Below are positions 1 through 11,190 of a DNA stretch of 64,000 nucleotides, one piece after another. The translations under genes were made by a program, and so were the position numbers. Each line of letters opens with the position of its first letter. The stretch's first letter is position 1. The notes below the pieces were generated by a model. That model saw only the letters and a program-made list of their open reading frames with translations. It searched no databases and had not been told where the DNA came from. This stretch comes from Metellina segmentata (Eukaryota > Arthropoda > Arachnida > Araneae > Tetragnathidae). The stretch lies in NCBI GenBank assembly GCA_947359465.1, contig OX375879.1:122668486-122732485 (forward strand). Direction: 5' to 3'.

Positions 1-1832
1 AGCAATCAATGCTTCATTGTACATAGCGTCGCTGAATGTTATCGTTAGATCGTTGCACCGTGTACGATGTTGATGCAATATATCATCAGTCATTGAATAT
101 TTGTGATTATCCCACAATATCTGTGCTCGAGCTGGGAAACATGTAGTCAACGCTATAGCGAATAGTAGACGAATTTGTATTGCTGTACAGTTCAATGCAG
201 CTTCAGCAAGCATACACTCCCACTGGTTGTTGTCTTCCAGCAAGCCGAGTGCAAGGCATGCGTCTTTATATGTCGGATACTGTTGCCCATTCACTTTACG
301 TATATCTTGAAATGATAATGGGCCAGTAACATTAACCAACAACAGTCGAAGATAAAAGCACTCAGTGTGTCTTGGATTGACTGTAAATAATCGCCCCAAA
401 GCGTTCGATTTAAATAAATTGAGACATGCATCAATTGGTGAGCCTTGCTTGCGGGGCATCCATTTTTTTGTTTGAGCCCATGTGAAATAGTGTGGTACTT
501 GTGAATAGAGTAATGTTCTTGCAAAGGCACCAAAATCATCCGTACTATTACACAATTCAAAAAATGCAGTGAGTGTAGTTTTAGGTGGATTTGTAGCACG
601 ATCAATCACTGTCTCGTTCGTGAAAAATACACACTGACCGTTTTCAAGATGGACGGCTAACTGAACAACTGCTGGATCCCGTTCATGAATTGGAAAACCA
701 AAGATACGCCAAGCAGCTTCATTGGAGCTGATGTACCGACCAATTTGGTAGAGCGTAATTTCATCGTTTTTATCCATTGGAGGAGCATTTACATTAGTAT
801 TTTCTACTCTAAACACAGCCATATCACTGCCTTTATGGACATACTTGCAAATATATTTGATGCTCTTCACGGAACTGCAAAACTCAACATTAATATGAGC
901 ATTGTATGTCTTGCTTAGCAGAGGCGAATACGGCACCACCCAACGATTGTCAATGTCAATGTCTGTGTTGCTGATATTTTTAATAAATGATTGTCCGCCA
1001 TTATCGGGACTTCTTCGACGACATATTGGATATCCGTCGGTATTTGTTATCGTATCATTAGTGAAATCTTTAGGGAAATTTTTAGTACATTTTCCATCTG
1101 CCATTCAAGGCGATGAACGATGAAGAGTACCGCATGGACCATGGATCATGTTTGCTGTAACAATATCAAACAGCACTTGGTCAGTAGACGGATCTGGAAT
1201 TTCCGCAGAAATGATACTATCGATTTCTTCAGGACGGATTTTGTCGATTAACCAAACAAAAATGTGCGCATGAGGTAATCCTCGCTTTTGCCATTCAACT
1301 GAATACAGCCAGCAACGTGTGGGACCGAATACATGTAATTTAGTAATGATACTTATTAGAGACTTCAACTTTTATCTGAATACACGTGCTGTAATGTCAT
1401 GACGATGTATTGCATTTTGGCCAGGCAATAGCAAAGATGTAATCTCTGGCCATTTTGGATTACATGTGAACGTGATAAATAAACACGGTCGTCCATATTC
1501 GCGCACGTAAGCCATAGCATCCTGTATATATTCTTGCATATGACGTGGACTGCCTACGTACGATGATGGTAAAATGACAGAGTTACCAATTTCGGCGACG
1601 TCGGCGTTGTTGTTAATAGCGTCTCGTAAGTGAATGTACTCTTCCGCACGCAGCTTGAGTTGATTATATCGTAAGTATCGTAGTCGTTCGACTTCTATCT
1701 TCGCGTACATGTCGACCATGAATTGTTGACAAAGCTCACGACATCGTAGAATGACGTTGTCCAGGCCGCGCCGAATCATTAATCGGTACGCACAATAATC
1801 TTTCGAGCTAACGTTCTTGTTTGTTTCAGCTC

Positions 1833-1934
1833 CTGTAATAATATATTTATGAATATTAATTTTAATTAATTCCGTTCAATAATTTAATTGTTTTGTTAAA
1901 TGGTTAATGATCAAGTTCATAATAAATGAAGTAC
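1833..1934 (-). other. Probable spliceosomal intron in the Helitron Rep gene
   Basis: On the minus strand the reading frame DPVS is followed by CAG|GTACTT, then 102 AT-rich bases ending TTATTACAG|GA, after which the family-typical sequence ETNKNVSSKDY resumes. Removing the segment joins the codons in phase (G + GA). Donor and acceptor are canonical GT-AG, and translation through the segment would terminate. The intron itself is inference, because no transcript was examined. Confidence 0.7.
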
Positions 1935-2216
1935 CTGATACGGGATCTCGTTGTTTTATGTTTATGCAATATCCGTCTTGCCCCTTCCAGAATATTAGCG
2001 GATATTGGAGAGCGTCATATGAACGATGTGTATCAGCAATGAACTGAAGATTATTATTTATTCTACGAATCACAATTTCTCGTGTACCTGTACGATCGCC
2101 AACCATGATTCCAGCAACGTCTTCAACAACAGGTGCATTGAATCTACGAATATGTTCTCCAGCTGGTGATTTATCAGGATTAATGACAATAGCGTGATTA
2201 TCGCTTTGTAATTTGT

Positions 2217-2221
2217 GCATG
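2217..2221. repeat. Target-site duplication GCATG, left copy
   Basis: GCATG flanks the BEL/Pao element here and again at 8427-8431. Removing the element and one copy restores an uninterrupted Helitron reading frame across the junction, which proves the insertion point. A 5-bp duplication is usual for BEL/Pao. Confidence 0.92.
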
Positions 2222-2704
2222 TGAAAGTTTAAGTATACAGATTTACGGATATGAGATTTAGAGCATTGAATTTATACGAATTAGGTGACTACAAAGATTA
2301 AAGGTTGACTCACCTTGTTCCCCAAGAGCTATCATCAGTGGACGAAATAAAGACAGAACACTAGTTTCGATGTGATGCGATTCTTTGTTTAAAGTATAAA
2401 GTATAAGACAAATATGTGCAGGCGACCTTTTTGTGCGTAGACGGAATTCTAATTTTGTAATGATATAATGGTTACAGTTTTCATGATTAAAAATACATTC
2501 ACAGTATCGTCACGTGCGCTGCATAACAAATATATCAAAATGCAACAATGTTTGCAAACACTAGTAATAGTTGAGCGCGTGATAAAATAAAATCCACGGA
2601 GAGTTCGCACTCACTCATATTATCATAGTAAATAAATGCATAATCTTCTTGCCACATTAGTTAGCAATGTATATCAGTCCTCTTGTGGCTAATCTAAATC
2701 AACA
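2222..2704 (-). repeat. BEL/Pao 3' LTR
   Basis: This is the downstream LTR relative to the element's transcription. It matches 7944-8426 base for base in my reading. Sense termini are TGTTGATTTAG and AACTTTCA. The polyprotein stop codon (2689-2691) lies 16 bp inside it. No clear purine-rich primer tract is visible just upstream; the sense sequence there ends CTCGCAGGA. Confidence 0.94.
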
Positions 2705-5700
2705 TCCTGCGAGGGCCGGCATGAGGGGAGAGGAAGGACCACCAGTCGATTCTGAGCACGAAGCTTTTCTCCATCCCTGGTCCGCACGCTGGCTACCCTG
2801 GTGATCTGATCTTTGCCCGGGAAGATGTTGGTTACGCGACCAAGAGTCCAGGAACAAGGAGCAGAATTTGCCTCTTGAAGAAGAACCATGTCTCCAATTT
2901 GCAGAGGTTGTTTCGTTGAATTCCACTTTTGACGAGGCTGGAGTGTATGCAGGAGGTCTCGTGTCCAGCGGCGCCAGAAGGATTCCTTAACCTGCAATAA
3001 GAGTCTCCATCTGCAAGAGAGACTTAGAATTTTTCGATTAGTGTTTGTAGAACTGTCAGTGTTTTCTGGAAGTTCCAGAAGGGGAACTCCGATTAGGAAG
3101 TGTCCAGGGGTAAGTGCACGAAGATCACTAGTTGCCGAGGATAAAGGTACCAGAGGCCTTGAGTTTATGCAAGCCTCTATTTGACATAACACTGTAGAGA
3201 ATTCCTCGAAATTGAGAAGTGTGCCTTGACAAGTTTTTGTGAGATGCCGCTTAGCAAGTTTAATTGAAGCTTCCCATAACCCACCTTGGTTAGGGGCATA
3301 GGGTGGAATAAAATGCCAATGAATGTTTCTTTCCGATGAGAAGTTCTGGACGGATTGCTCTTTTGTGAGTTTAAAAAGTGCTTTTAGATAGGCAGACGCA
3401 CCGCGGAAATTAGTACCATTGTCTGAGAATATTTCCGAGGGAAATCCTCGACGTGCGACGAATCGTCTCAATGCAGCCAAGAACGAGTCAGTAGAGAGAC
3501 TGGAGACGGCTTCCAGATGTACGGCACGGGTACACATACATATGAAAAGGCAAATGTATGTCTTGAATGTTGTCGCTTTTCGCTGGTGCTGGCATTTTGT
3601 ACTAATTGGACCAGCGAAATCAATTCCAACTTTGTCGAAGGGGCGTGACTGCATGATTCTTGCAATAGGTAAATCACCCATCTTTTGGTATACTGGCCTG
3701 GCCAATGATTTACAGCATGTGATGCAACTGCGCACTACACTGCGTACTGTGGATTTGCCATCCGGAATCCAGAAGATTTGACGGATCAACGATAAGACAA
3801 GTTCGGGTCCCGAATGAAGACTTGTAAGATGAAAATGTCGAATCACTAAGGCAGTAATTGGGTGTCTCTTAGGAAGTAGAATAGGAAATTTATGATCGAA
3901 TGCTAATGTCTGATGATGTGATAAACGTCCTCCAACGCGAAGAAGTCCGACTTCGTCAAGAAAGACATTTAAAGACAGTAGTTTGCTGGATTTAGGGAGA
4001 GGTTTATTTTTTGCTATAAGCTTAAGGTCGGAAGCGAATTCTTCTTGCTGTACAATTTTTAGAATAGCCGTTCGTGCACCGGTCAGTTCAGAAGTTTGAA
4101 GAGTACCTTTAAGCTTATTTCTAGATTTGAGGTTGTGAATGAAACGTAAGATCCAGGCTGTGACACGTAATAATGTTGTGTATGAAGAATACTTCAAGAT
4201 AGCATGAGAGATTGGAGGTGATTCTTTAACTGTTTGTGGAACCAAATCCTTATTCTCGTCACGAATAAGTACGGAAGAAGTAGAGAGTTCAAAAGAAGTG
4301 AGAGCTCCGTATTTATTGTTGACAACAATCCAGTTTGGACCAGTGAACCACTCTAAATGAGCCAACAACTGTGAAGGATAAAGTCCTCGACTAGCACAGT
4401 CTGCTGGGTTTTCTTTGCCAGGAATGTGGTTCCAAGAAGTTACTGACGTCAGGGAAAGTATTTTTCCCACTCGATGTTGTACAAACTGATTTCCTGAAGA
4501 CGGAGGGTTTGTGATCCAACTCAATGCGATTGTTGAGTCGCACCAAAGGAATATTTGTGGGTTTGGAACTGGTATTACTTTTAGAATTGTTGAAATTAGC
4601 TCGGCTAGCAGTAAACAACCCTGAAGCTCCAGCCGGGGTAGAGTTACTGGTTTAACAGGCGCAACTCTTGTTTTTGCTGCGAGTAAGGATACATGTGTCG
4701 ACTCAGAAATGACCTTTAAATAAACTACTGAAGCATAAGCTTTAAAAGAAGCGTCGCAAAAGCCATGAAGTTCAAGAATACAATCCTCTGAAGTATGTAT
4801 GTAGCGAGGAACTTTAATTTGTTTAAAGTGATGCATTTCTGCTTGGAATTTATTCCACCGTTCTAGAATGTCTGGTGGAACGGGATCGTCCCAAGCCAAT
4901 TTTGACTTCCACAAGTCCTGAAGCATAATCTTCAGAAGCAATATGGCAGGTGCCATTAGTCCCAGAGGATCAAAACTACGCGCTATGACCGATAACAGTT
5001 CACGTTTGGTGGAGACGGTTGGCTCTTCCACAGTCCGAACTTGCAGCGAATCGGTTGGAAGATTCCAAACGAGTCCCAAGATTTTTTGTGAAGACTCTTC
5101 AGCATCACTGAACGATTGGTTAAGGCTTTTGGCTTTTAACGAATAAGGCAATTCGCTTAGTACCTCTTCATGACTAGATGACCATTTCCGAAGAGGTAAA
5201 CATCCTGCATTCATGAAACGTAGCATTTCATCGATTAAGGATTTTGCGGCTTCTACGGTGTCTGCACCTGCTAAAAGATCATCAACGTAGAAATGATTTT
5301 CAGCAATTTTAGAGGCGTTCGGAAAGTTGTCTTGTTCGTCTTTGCACAATTGTTGCAACGTACGAAGTGCGAGGAAAGGCGAAGAAGACATTCCATAAGT
5401 TATAGTGTTTAGTTCGTAGGTAATCAATGGATCGGACGGGTTTTGTCTCCAAAATATTCTTTGGAACGCGCGGTCTTCTTCCGCAATGAGGATTTGACGG
5501 TACATTTTACATATGTCTGCAGACACTGCAACTTTAGAACTTCTAAAGTGAATTAAATTGTCAAATATTTCGGTTTGTAATTTACGACCTTTCAGTAGAA
5601 GGTCGTTGACTGCATGCCCATTGGATGTTTTACTCGACCCATCAAAAACAACGCGAAGAGCAGTTGTGGTTGAATGAAGATTTTCAACACAATGGTGAGG

Positions 5701-7908
5701 AAGATAATAGTGGTTCTGATCTATCTCCAAGGTGGAAGGAGGTAGAGGTGACATATGCCCTAGGGCTAGATATTCATTCATGAACTCACTATATTTGAGT
5801 TTTAAATCTGGCTTTTTAGCAAGTTTATTCTCTAATGAAAGAAAACGGTTGAGAGCTTTCGATCGACTTTCACCTAAGTCTCTGTCATTACGAAAAGGGA
5901 GTTTTACTATGTATCTTCCCTCACTATTTCGTTGTAATGAATTTGTGTAGAGATCTTCACACTGAATTTCTTCATTATTTACCAGTTCTTCACACGGAAT
6001 CGATTCAATTTGCCAGAATTTTTGCAGTGTGCTATCAATACTGGCATTAACAGAAAGACAGCCGATAGAAATGTTCGAGTGGACGGCAGAGTTTATTTTT
6101 CCGGTGAGTAAATGTCCTAATTTTGTAGGAATAGCAACTGGTGAACCACTTTGTCCAACAATTGGAGAGCCGTTTAGTAGCAGAGGGAAAATGTCTGCTC
6201 CCAGAAGAATATCTATCGGTTTTTGACTTATATAGTCTGGATCGGCTAGTATGAGTCCATATAAATGTGTCCATTTACGTTTCTGAATATAGAAGTTAGG
6301 GAGAGGTGGAGTCACTTTGCTTACTACTAATACTTCAATTTGAAAAGAATCTGACGAGAAGTGAGGAGAAAAAACAACGTTGGCGATGTGCAACGATGTT
6401 TCCGCCGTGACCCCATTAATTCCCATTAAGCGATGTGTAGTTTCCCGCAAGGGTACTTGTAAGCGCTCCGCACATTCACGAGTCAAGAGAGAATTTTGGC
6501 TAGCTCCATCAATTAAAGCATTAAATTGCAAAAATTCCCCAGTTTTTGATTTTATTTTTATTTGTGCGGTGGATAATAAAACATTACTTGTTTGTATATG
6601 TGATTGGCATTGGAGATTTGTAGAAATGAATGATGATGGATGTTCCGGAGGGGCAATCGCGTTGTTTACTTCAGAATTTCCTACTCTATAAATGTGCAAT
6701 AAGGTATGATGTTCATTCGAAGAACAATTTTTACACCCACTTTTTATCCGACAGGGATCAGTGTGCCCACGCAGGCAATTTGCACAGAGTTTATTCGTTT
6801 CTACAACTTTCCACCGATCAGTTACGGACATGCGATTGAAACATGTACACTTATAAAGAGGATGGATGTTATTGTCCCCACAAAGAACGCAAGCTTTCCA
6901 ATTTACAGCGACCGCACTCGCTACTAGAGGTCTAGCAAACGAACTGCTCCTTTCCGGTTTTTTACTCCCCCCGAACCTGTTTACATTAGCGTTTCTCCCT
7001 GGCCTTTCACTCCCCCCGCTAGGCAACGCAGAAAAAGAAGAAACAGAACGAGCTTCACACTCCAAAAAGGTTCGGAACGATTCGAGATCGGGATAAATGT
7101 CCTTCCTCAAGGTCAAATGCCATCGCTGTTTAACTGCGTCGTCGATTTTCGTTAAGATGTGAGAAATGATGATTAACTCACTCAAAGAATCTGATTTTAA
7201 CCCTATGGTTTGCAGATTTCGAACTGCTTCGTTGCAATTGTCTAAAACATCCAACAAAGCTTTAGTGTTATTGGCTTTGTAAATTTTCATGCCAAAAATT
7301 TTATTTATGTGGACAAATGCCAATTGAATTTTGTCTTCATACCTATCGCATAATATCTCCCAGCAATGCCTCAAATTCCCTGATTGCATTTGAAATCCGC
7401 GAATTAATTTTGCAGCATTGCCACGTGTAGATGCAAACAGGTATTGTAATTTCTCGATGTCCGACAACTCGGTGTTGTCGAGAACAGAGGTTTGAAATAA
7501 CTCCCTAAAGGTAATCCAATGTTCCAGTTCACCGGAAAAATGTGGAAGTTCCAATTTAGGCAGTTTTGTTTTAGACTTATTAGCTGAATTTTGAACATTA
7601 TTGCCACTTCCCACTGTTGAGACTTGTTCATGTTTATCATTGACAGTTTTATTTTCCAAATCAACGGATAAATTTAGAAGTATGTCCTGATAATTAAGAT
7701 ACGTATCCAAATAATCATCTGTGTCCTTCGAAGACAACTCCGAAAATGAATTGGATAGCCGTGTATCGTATGAATTGACTTTAGTTTTTAGCGCCTGTAC
7801 CATACTTTGCTCAGTTATTTGACATCGTTGGATCTTCTCCCCAATTCTGTCAATTTCTTTACACAGAATTTCAAAATTCTGCGTAGTTTTCGCATTTTTA
7901 GGTGCCAT
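2689..7908 (-). CDS. BEL/Pao Gag-Pol polyprotein
   Basis: The 1739-residue polyprotein has domains in the BEL/Pao order. A Gag region spans about 1-330. Cys/His knuckles lie at about 340-405 (CVLCGDNN, CANCLRGH). An aspartic protease core sits at about 463-480 with the active site LIDGAS. Reverse transcriptase spans about 735-900 (VSADICKMYRQI; catalytic YVDD at 874-877). RNase H and connecting regions run to about 1180 (GFCDASFKAY, WCDSTIALSW, ENPADCASRG). Integrase has a zinc finger with H1360, H1365, C1395 and C1398 and a catalytic triad D1430, D1496, E1546. A C-terminal domain typical of the group carries IGDMVLLQEAN. The start is the first ATG after the primer site. No in-frame stops or frameshifts occur. 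The protease has DGA where DSG or DTG is usual. There is no envelope frame, because the stop falls inside the 3' LTR. Confidence 0.95.
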   Translation of the reverse strand: MAPKNAKTTQNFEILCKEIDRIGEKIQRCQITEQSMVQALKTKVNSYDTRLSNSFSELSSKDTDDYLDTYLNYQDILLNLSVDLENKTVNDKHEQVSTVGSGNNVQNSANKSKTKLPKLELPHFSGELEHWITFRELFQTSVLDNTELSDIEKLQYLFASTRGNAAKLIRGFQMQSGNLRHCWEILCDRYEDKIQLAFVHINKIFGMKIYKANNTKALLDVLDNCNEAVRNLQTIGLKSDSLSELIIISHILTKIDDAVKQRWHLTLRKDIYPDLESFRTFLECEARSVSSFSALPSGGSERPGRNANVNRFGGSKKPERSSSFARPLVASAVAVNWKACVLCGDNNIHPLYKCTCFNRMSVTDRWKVVETNKLCANCLRGHTDPCRIKSGCKNCSSNEHHTLLHIYRVGNSEVNNAIAPPEHPSSFISTNLQCQSHIQTSNVLLSTAQIKIKSKTGEFLQFNALIDGASQNSLLTRECAERLQVPLRETTHRLMGINGVTAETSLHIANVVFSPHFSSDSFQIEVLVVSKVTPPLPNFYIQKRKWTHLYGLILADPDYISQKPIDILLGADIFPLLLNGSPIVGQSGSPVAIPTKLGHLLTGKINSAVHSNISIGCLSVNASIDSTLQKFWQIESIPCEELVNNEEIQCEDLYTNSLQRNSEGRYIVKLPFRNDRDLGESRSKALNRFLSLENKLAKKPDLKLKYSEFMNEYLALGHMSPLPPSTLEIDQNHYYLPHHCVENLHSTTTALRVVFDGSSKTSNGHAVNDLLLKGRKLQTEIFDNLIHFRSSKVAVSADICKMYRQILIAEEDRAFQRIFWRQNPSDPLITYELNTITYGMSSSPFLALRTLQQLCKDEQDNFPNASKIAENHFYVDDLLAGADTVEAAKSLIDEMLRFMNAGCLPLRKWSSSHEEVLSELPYSLKAKSLNQSFSDAEESSQKILGLVWNLPTDSLQVRTVEEPTVSTKRELLSVIARSFDPLGLMAPAILLLKIMLQDLWKSKLAWDDPVPPDILERWNKFQAEMHHFKQIKVPRYIHTSEDCILELHGFCDASFKAYASVVYLKVISESTHVSLLAAKTRVAPVKPVTLPRLELQGCLLLAELISTILKVIPVPNPQIFLWCDSTIALSWITNPPSSGNQFVQHRVGKILSLTSVTSWNHIPGKENPADCASRGLYPSQLLAHLEWFTGPNWIVVNNKYGALTSFELSTSSVLIRDENKDLVPQTVKESPPISHAILKYSSYTTLLRVTAWILRFIHNLKSRNKLKGTLQTSELTGARTAILKIVQQEEFASDLKLIAKNKPLPKSSKLLSLNVFLDEVGLLRVGGRLSHHQTLAFDHKFPILLPKRHPITALVIRHFHLTSLHSGPELVLSLIRQIFWIPDGKSTVRSVVRSCITCCKSLARPVYQKMGDLPIARIMQSRPFDKVGIDFAGPISTKCQHQRKATTFKTYICLFICMCTRAVHLEAVSSLSTDSFLAALRRFVARRGFPSEIFSDNGTNFRGASAYLKALFKLTKEQSVQNFSSERNIHWHFIPPYAPNQGGLWEASIKLAKRHLTKTCQGTLLNFEEFSTVLCQIEACINSRPLVPLSSATSDLRALTPGHFLIGVPLLELPENTDSSTNTNRKILSLSCRWRLLLQVKESFWRRWTRDLLHTLQPRQKWNSTKQPLQIGDMVLLQEANSAPCSWTLGRVTNIFPGKDQITRVASVRTRDGEKLRAQNRLVVLPLPSCRPSQDVDLD

Positions 7909-7923
7909 AATTCCACGGCGGAA

Positions 7924-7941
7924 CTCCGGCTCGACGGACCA
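7924..7941 (-). promoter_or_regulatory. Candidate primer-binding site of the BEL element
   Basis: Two bases after the 5' LTR the sense strand reads TGGTCCGTCGAGCCGGAG. It starts with TGG, complementary to a tRNA CCA end, as primer-binding sites do. The primer tRNA was not identified. Confidence 0.6.
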
Positions 7942-7943
7942 AA

Positions 7944-8426
7944 TGAAAGTTTAAGTATACAGATTTACGGATATGAGATTTAGAGCATTGAATTTATACG
8001 AATTAGGTGACTACAAAGATTAAAGGTTGACTCACCTTGTTCCCCAAGAGCTATCATCAGTGGACGAAATAAAGACAGAACACTAGTTTCGATGTGATGC
8101 GATTCTTTGTTTAAAGTATAAAGTATAAGACAAATATGTGCAGGCGACCTTTTTGTGCGTAGACGGAATTCTAATTTTGTAATGATATAATGGTTACAGT
8201 TTTCATGATTAAAAATACATTCACAGTATCGTCACGTGCGCTGCATAACAAATATATCAAAATGCAACAATGTTTGCAAACACTAGTAATAGTTGAGCGC
8301 GTGATAAAATAAAATCCACGGAGAGTTCGCACTCACTCATATTATCATAGTAAATAAATGCATAATCTTCTTGCCACATTAGTTAGCAATGTATATCAGT
8401 CCTCTTGTGGCTAATCTAAATCAACA
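7944..8426 (-). repeat. BEL/Pao 5' LTR
   Basis: This is the promoter-bearing LTR relative to transcription, identical to 2222-2704. The right-hand flank is the second GCATG duplication at 8427-8431. Confidence 0.94.
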
Positions 8427-9365
8427 GCATGTGTGATTTGAATATTTTCAACAATTCATTGTGCTCGTTCAATAGAGTGTCCAAGTCGCTGACGATGCGC
8501 CTGGCAAAAAATGAATCAAGGTTATTATAGTCACAACGTGCATTCACGCGATTGGCAAGTGCGCTTCCGGAATCCTCACCGCCCATGAAGTAGATTTGTA
8601 AAAATTTATGTGGTTCGCGTTTGGCATTGGCAGCAATGAGCCCATTTTATGATAAACTTGGCCTCTGATTTTGAATGTAGAATTGTATTGTTGACCATTA
8701 GCATTAGTATTTCGAACTATTTCTGTTGCTCCAAACGATGTCATTTGAAAGCATGAATTGAATGTTCGAATTGACTTCAGGAATACGTTAGAATCTGGAT
8801 CCGTGCCGATAAGTAAACCGTTCAATGGTTCAGGTGGTGTTTCAATTTCAGGTAGTTGCACTTTTCCTGACGCGCAACACATCCCAGGTGGCTCATTTTT
8901 GAATTTGAGAGCATGACAATGCGGACATTCCTTATCCATAGCACCAATTACCACTTTTGAATGAGCATAATATTCAATATCGGGCTCATACTGGAATGCT
9001 AGACGCAAAAATGAATCAGATGTAAATGCACGATGTACCTGTTGGCGTTGTTGGTCATTTGTTCTGCGTCTATTAACCGTAAAACGGCGTGATTGTCGTT
9101 GTTCTAAACGTATAACTTCATTGCGCTCAGCTCGTGTATCTTCTGATTGTTCTTGACGCAATTGCTGCATACTCACACGTGCATCAGCATTTTGTTGCTG
9201 GACTGGTTCTTTGGGATCTTTTATCTCTCATACTTCTGGACCTACTTGTATTACGGCTCAAATCAGCCCCTTTGCGTTTTCTTGGCATTACTCACTGTAC
9301 AAAACACATATAAATAGAATTAATGAAATAACTTCATTGCGCTCAGCTCGTGTATCTTCTGATTG

Positions 9366-9710
9366 TTCTTGACGCAATTGCTGCATGCTCACACGTGCAT
9401 CAGTATCGGCCAGGATTATAGCGAAAATATTAGTTTTGTGAAAAAAAAAATTTGAAATAATAGTTGTAAAAAATTCAATCAATTATATAAAAAAAGTATA
9501 CTTACAACACAAAAGCCGTTGTTGGTTGGAGCTCGTTGTTCTTGACGCAATTGCTGCATGCTCACACGTGCATCAGTATCGGCCAGGATTATAGCGAAAA
9601 TATTAGTTTTGTGAAAAAAAATTTGAAATAATAGTTGTAAAAAATTCAATCAATTATATAAAAAAAGTATACTTACAACACAAAAGCCGTTGTTGGTTGG
9701 AGCTCGTGAC
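9366..9710 (-). repeat. Two tandem copies of about 173 bp in the Helitron leader
   Basis: The segment starting TTCTTGACGCAATTGCTGCA at 9366 is repeated from 9539 at an offset of 173 bp, ending GGAGCTCG near 9706. Each copy includes the codons for the Rep N-terminal stretch MQQLRQEQ followed by AT-rich leader. A third, partial copy of the coding portion is the Rep reading frame itself near 9130-9180. The start of the Rep gene has therefore been duplicated upstream. Confidence 0.85.
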
Positions 9711-10257
9711 ACGTGTTGAGTACTTTTAAGGTTATGTAAATCACTTGTTTAACTAAAACTTGATTAACTGAACTAATCGTGCCAAATACACGCGCGGCAA
9801 ATTTTAAGAATCTAAGATTGGTAACACTAAGCATATATCAGGATTAAACTTTAATAATAAAAATAAATGTTTATTTTCTTTAAAAAAATTTTAGATTTTT
9901 AATCGAAGTACAGTTAAAAACACTATAATTGATCAGTTATCGAGCGGGATGAAAAATGATTAAATTACTAAAATGGCCATAAAAAAAATAGGGGTTGGTG
10001 ATAAAAAAGTAAAAAATAAGGGTTGTATGTATTTTTTAATGCCACATTATAAAAAAATAAAAACAAAACATTTCGTCAAAAATTAAAAAAATAAATTTTA
10101 AGGGTGAACAACCCTTATCACTTAGGGGTATGGAAAATAGATAGTAGCCGATTCTCAGACCTACTGAATACGCATATAAAATTTGGTAAAAATCGGTAAA
10201 GCCGTTTCGGAGGAGTACGGTAACTAACATTGTGACATGGAAATTTTATATATTAGA
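9711..10257 (-). other. Helitron 5' terminal region, non-coding
   Basis: AT-rich sequence without a credible gene. The minus-strand terminus contains a GTGATAAGGGTTGTTCACCC hairpin-like stretch around 10090-10125 and a GC-richer block GAAACGGCTTTACCG near 10195-10210. I recognise this terminal block from arthropod Helitron 5' ends. Confidence 0.6.

Positions 10258-11190
<933 letters not shown>

Larger units (their letters stand above)
2222..8426 (-). mobile_element. BEL/Pao LTR retrotransposon, apparently full-length
   Basis: The element is 6205 bp with 483-bp LTRs that begin TG and end CA, a 5-bp GCATG target duplication, one long Gag-Pol frame and no envelope gene. It is transcribed leftward. 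The two LTRs look identical by eye and the frame is open throughout, so the insertion should be very young. It sits inside a Helitron coding region in the same orientation. Confidence 0.95.
1..9288 (-). pseudogene. Helitron Rep/helicase-like protein, N-terminal and Rep part, interrupted
   Basis: The protein would nick and replicate the transposon by rolling circle. The likely start is the ATG at 9288 (MPRKRKG, basic). The segment 9288-8432 holds the N-terminal cysteine region (CPHCHALKF, GMCCASGKV, SLLPMPNA). Coding resumes beyond the BEL insertion at 2221 in the same frame. Later motifs are FITFTCNPKWPEI near 1480, the HUH motif HAHIF at 1258-1272, MIHGPCG near 1140, and the catalytic tyrosine motif YICKYVHK at 832-855. 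From 1104 to 1 the frame is fully open (for example QTKKWMPRKQGSP). Damage consists of a one-base frameshift near 9195-9215, another near 8610, a TAA at 1372-1374 where glutamine is expected, and a TGA at 1105-1107. The ATPase/helicase domain lies beyond the window edge. Confidence 0.85.
1..10257 (-). mobile_element. Helitron, autonomous-type but decayed, partial at left edge
   Basis: This is a rolling-circle (Helitron) transposon read on the minus strand. Its 5' terminus is at 10257, where the minus strand starts TCTAATATATAAAATTTCC directly after an A in a TA-rich repeat, as expected for insertion between A and T. The terminal 250 bp is followed by a leader and then the Rep coding region, which continues past position 1, so the helicase part and the 3' hairpin lie outside the window. 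A BEL/Pao element (2222-8426) interrupts it. Assignment rests on the Rep motifs and the TC start. Confidence 0.85.

Noticed and set aside
3419..3781. Plus-strand frames inside the BEL element
   Set aside because: Antisense shadows of the 1739-codon polyprotein.
10100..10257. LINE (RTE-type) 3' end next to the microsatellite
   Set aside because: Read on the minus strand it starts TC after an A and leads into the Helitron leader, so it fits a Helitron 5' end better.
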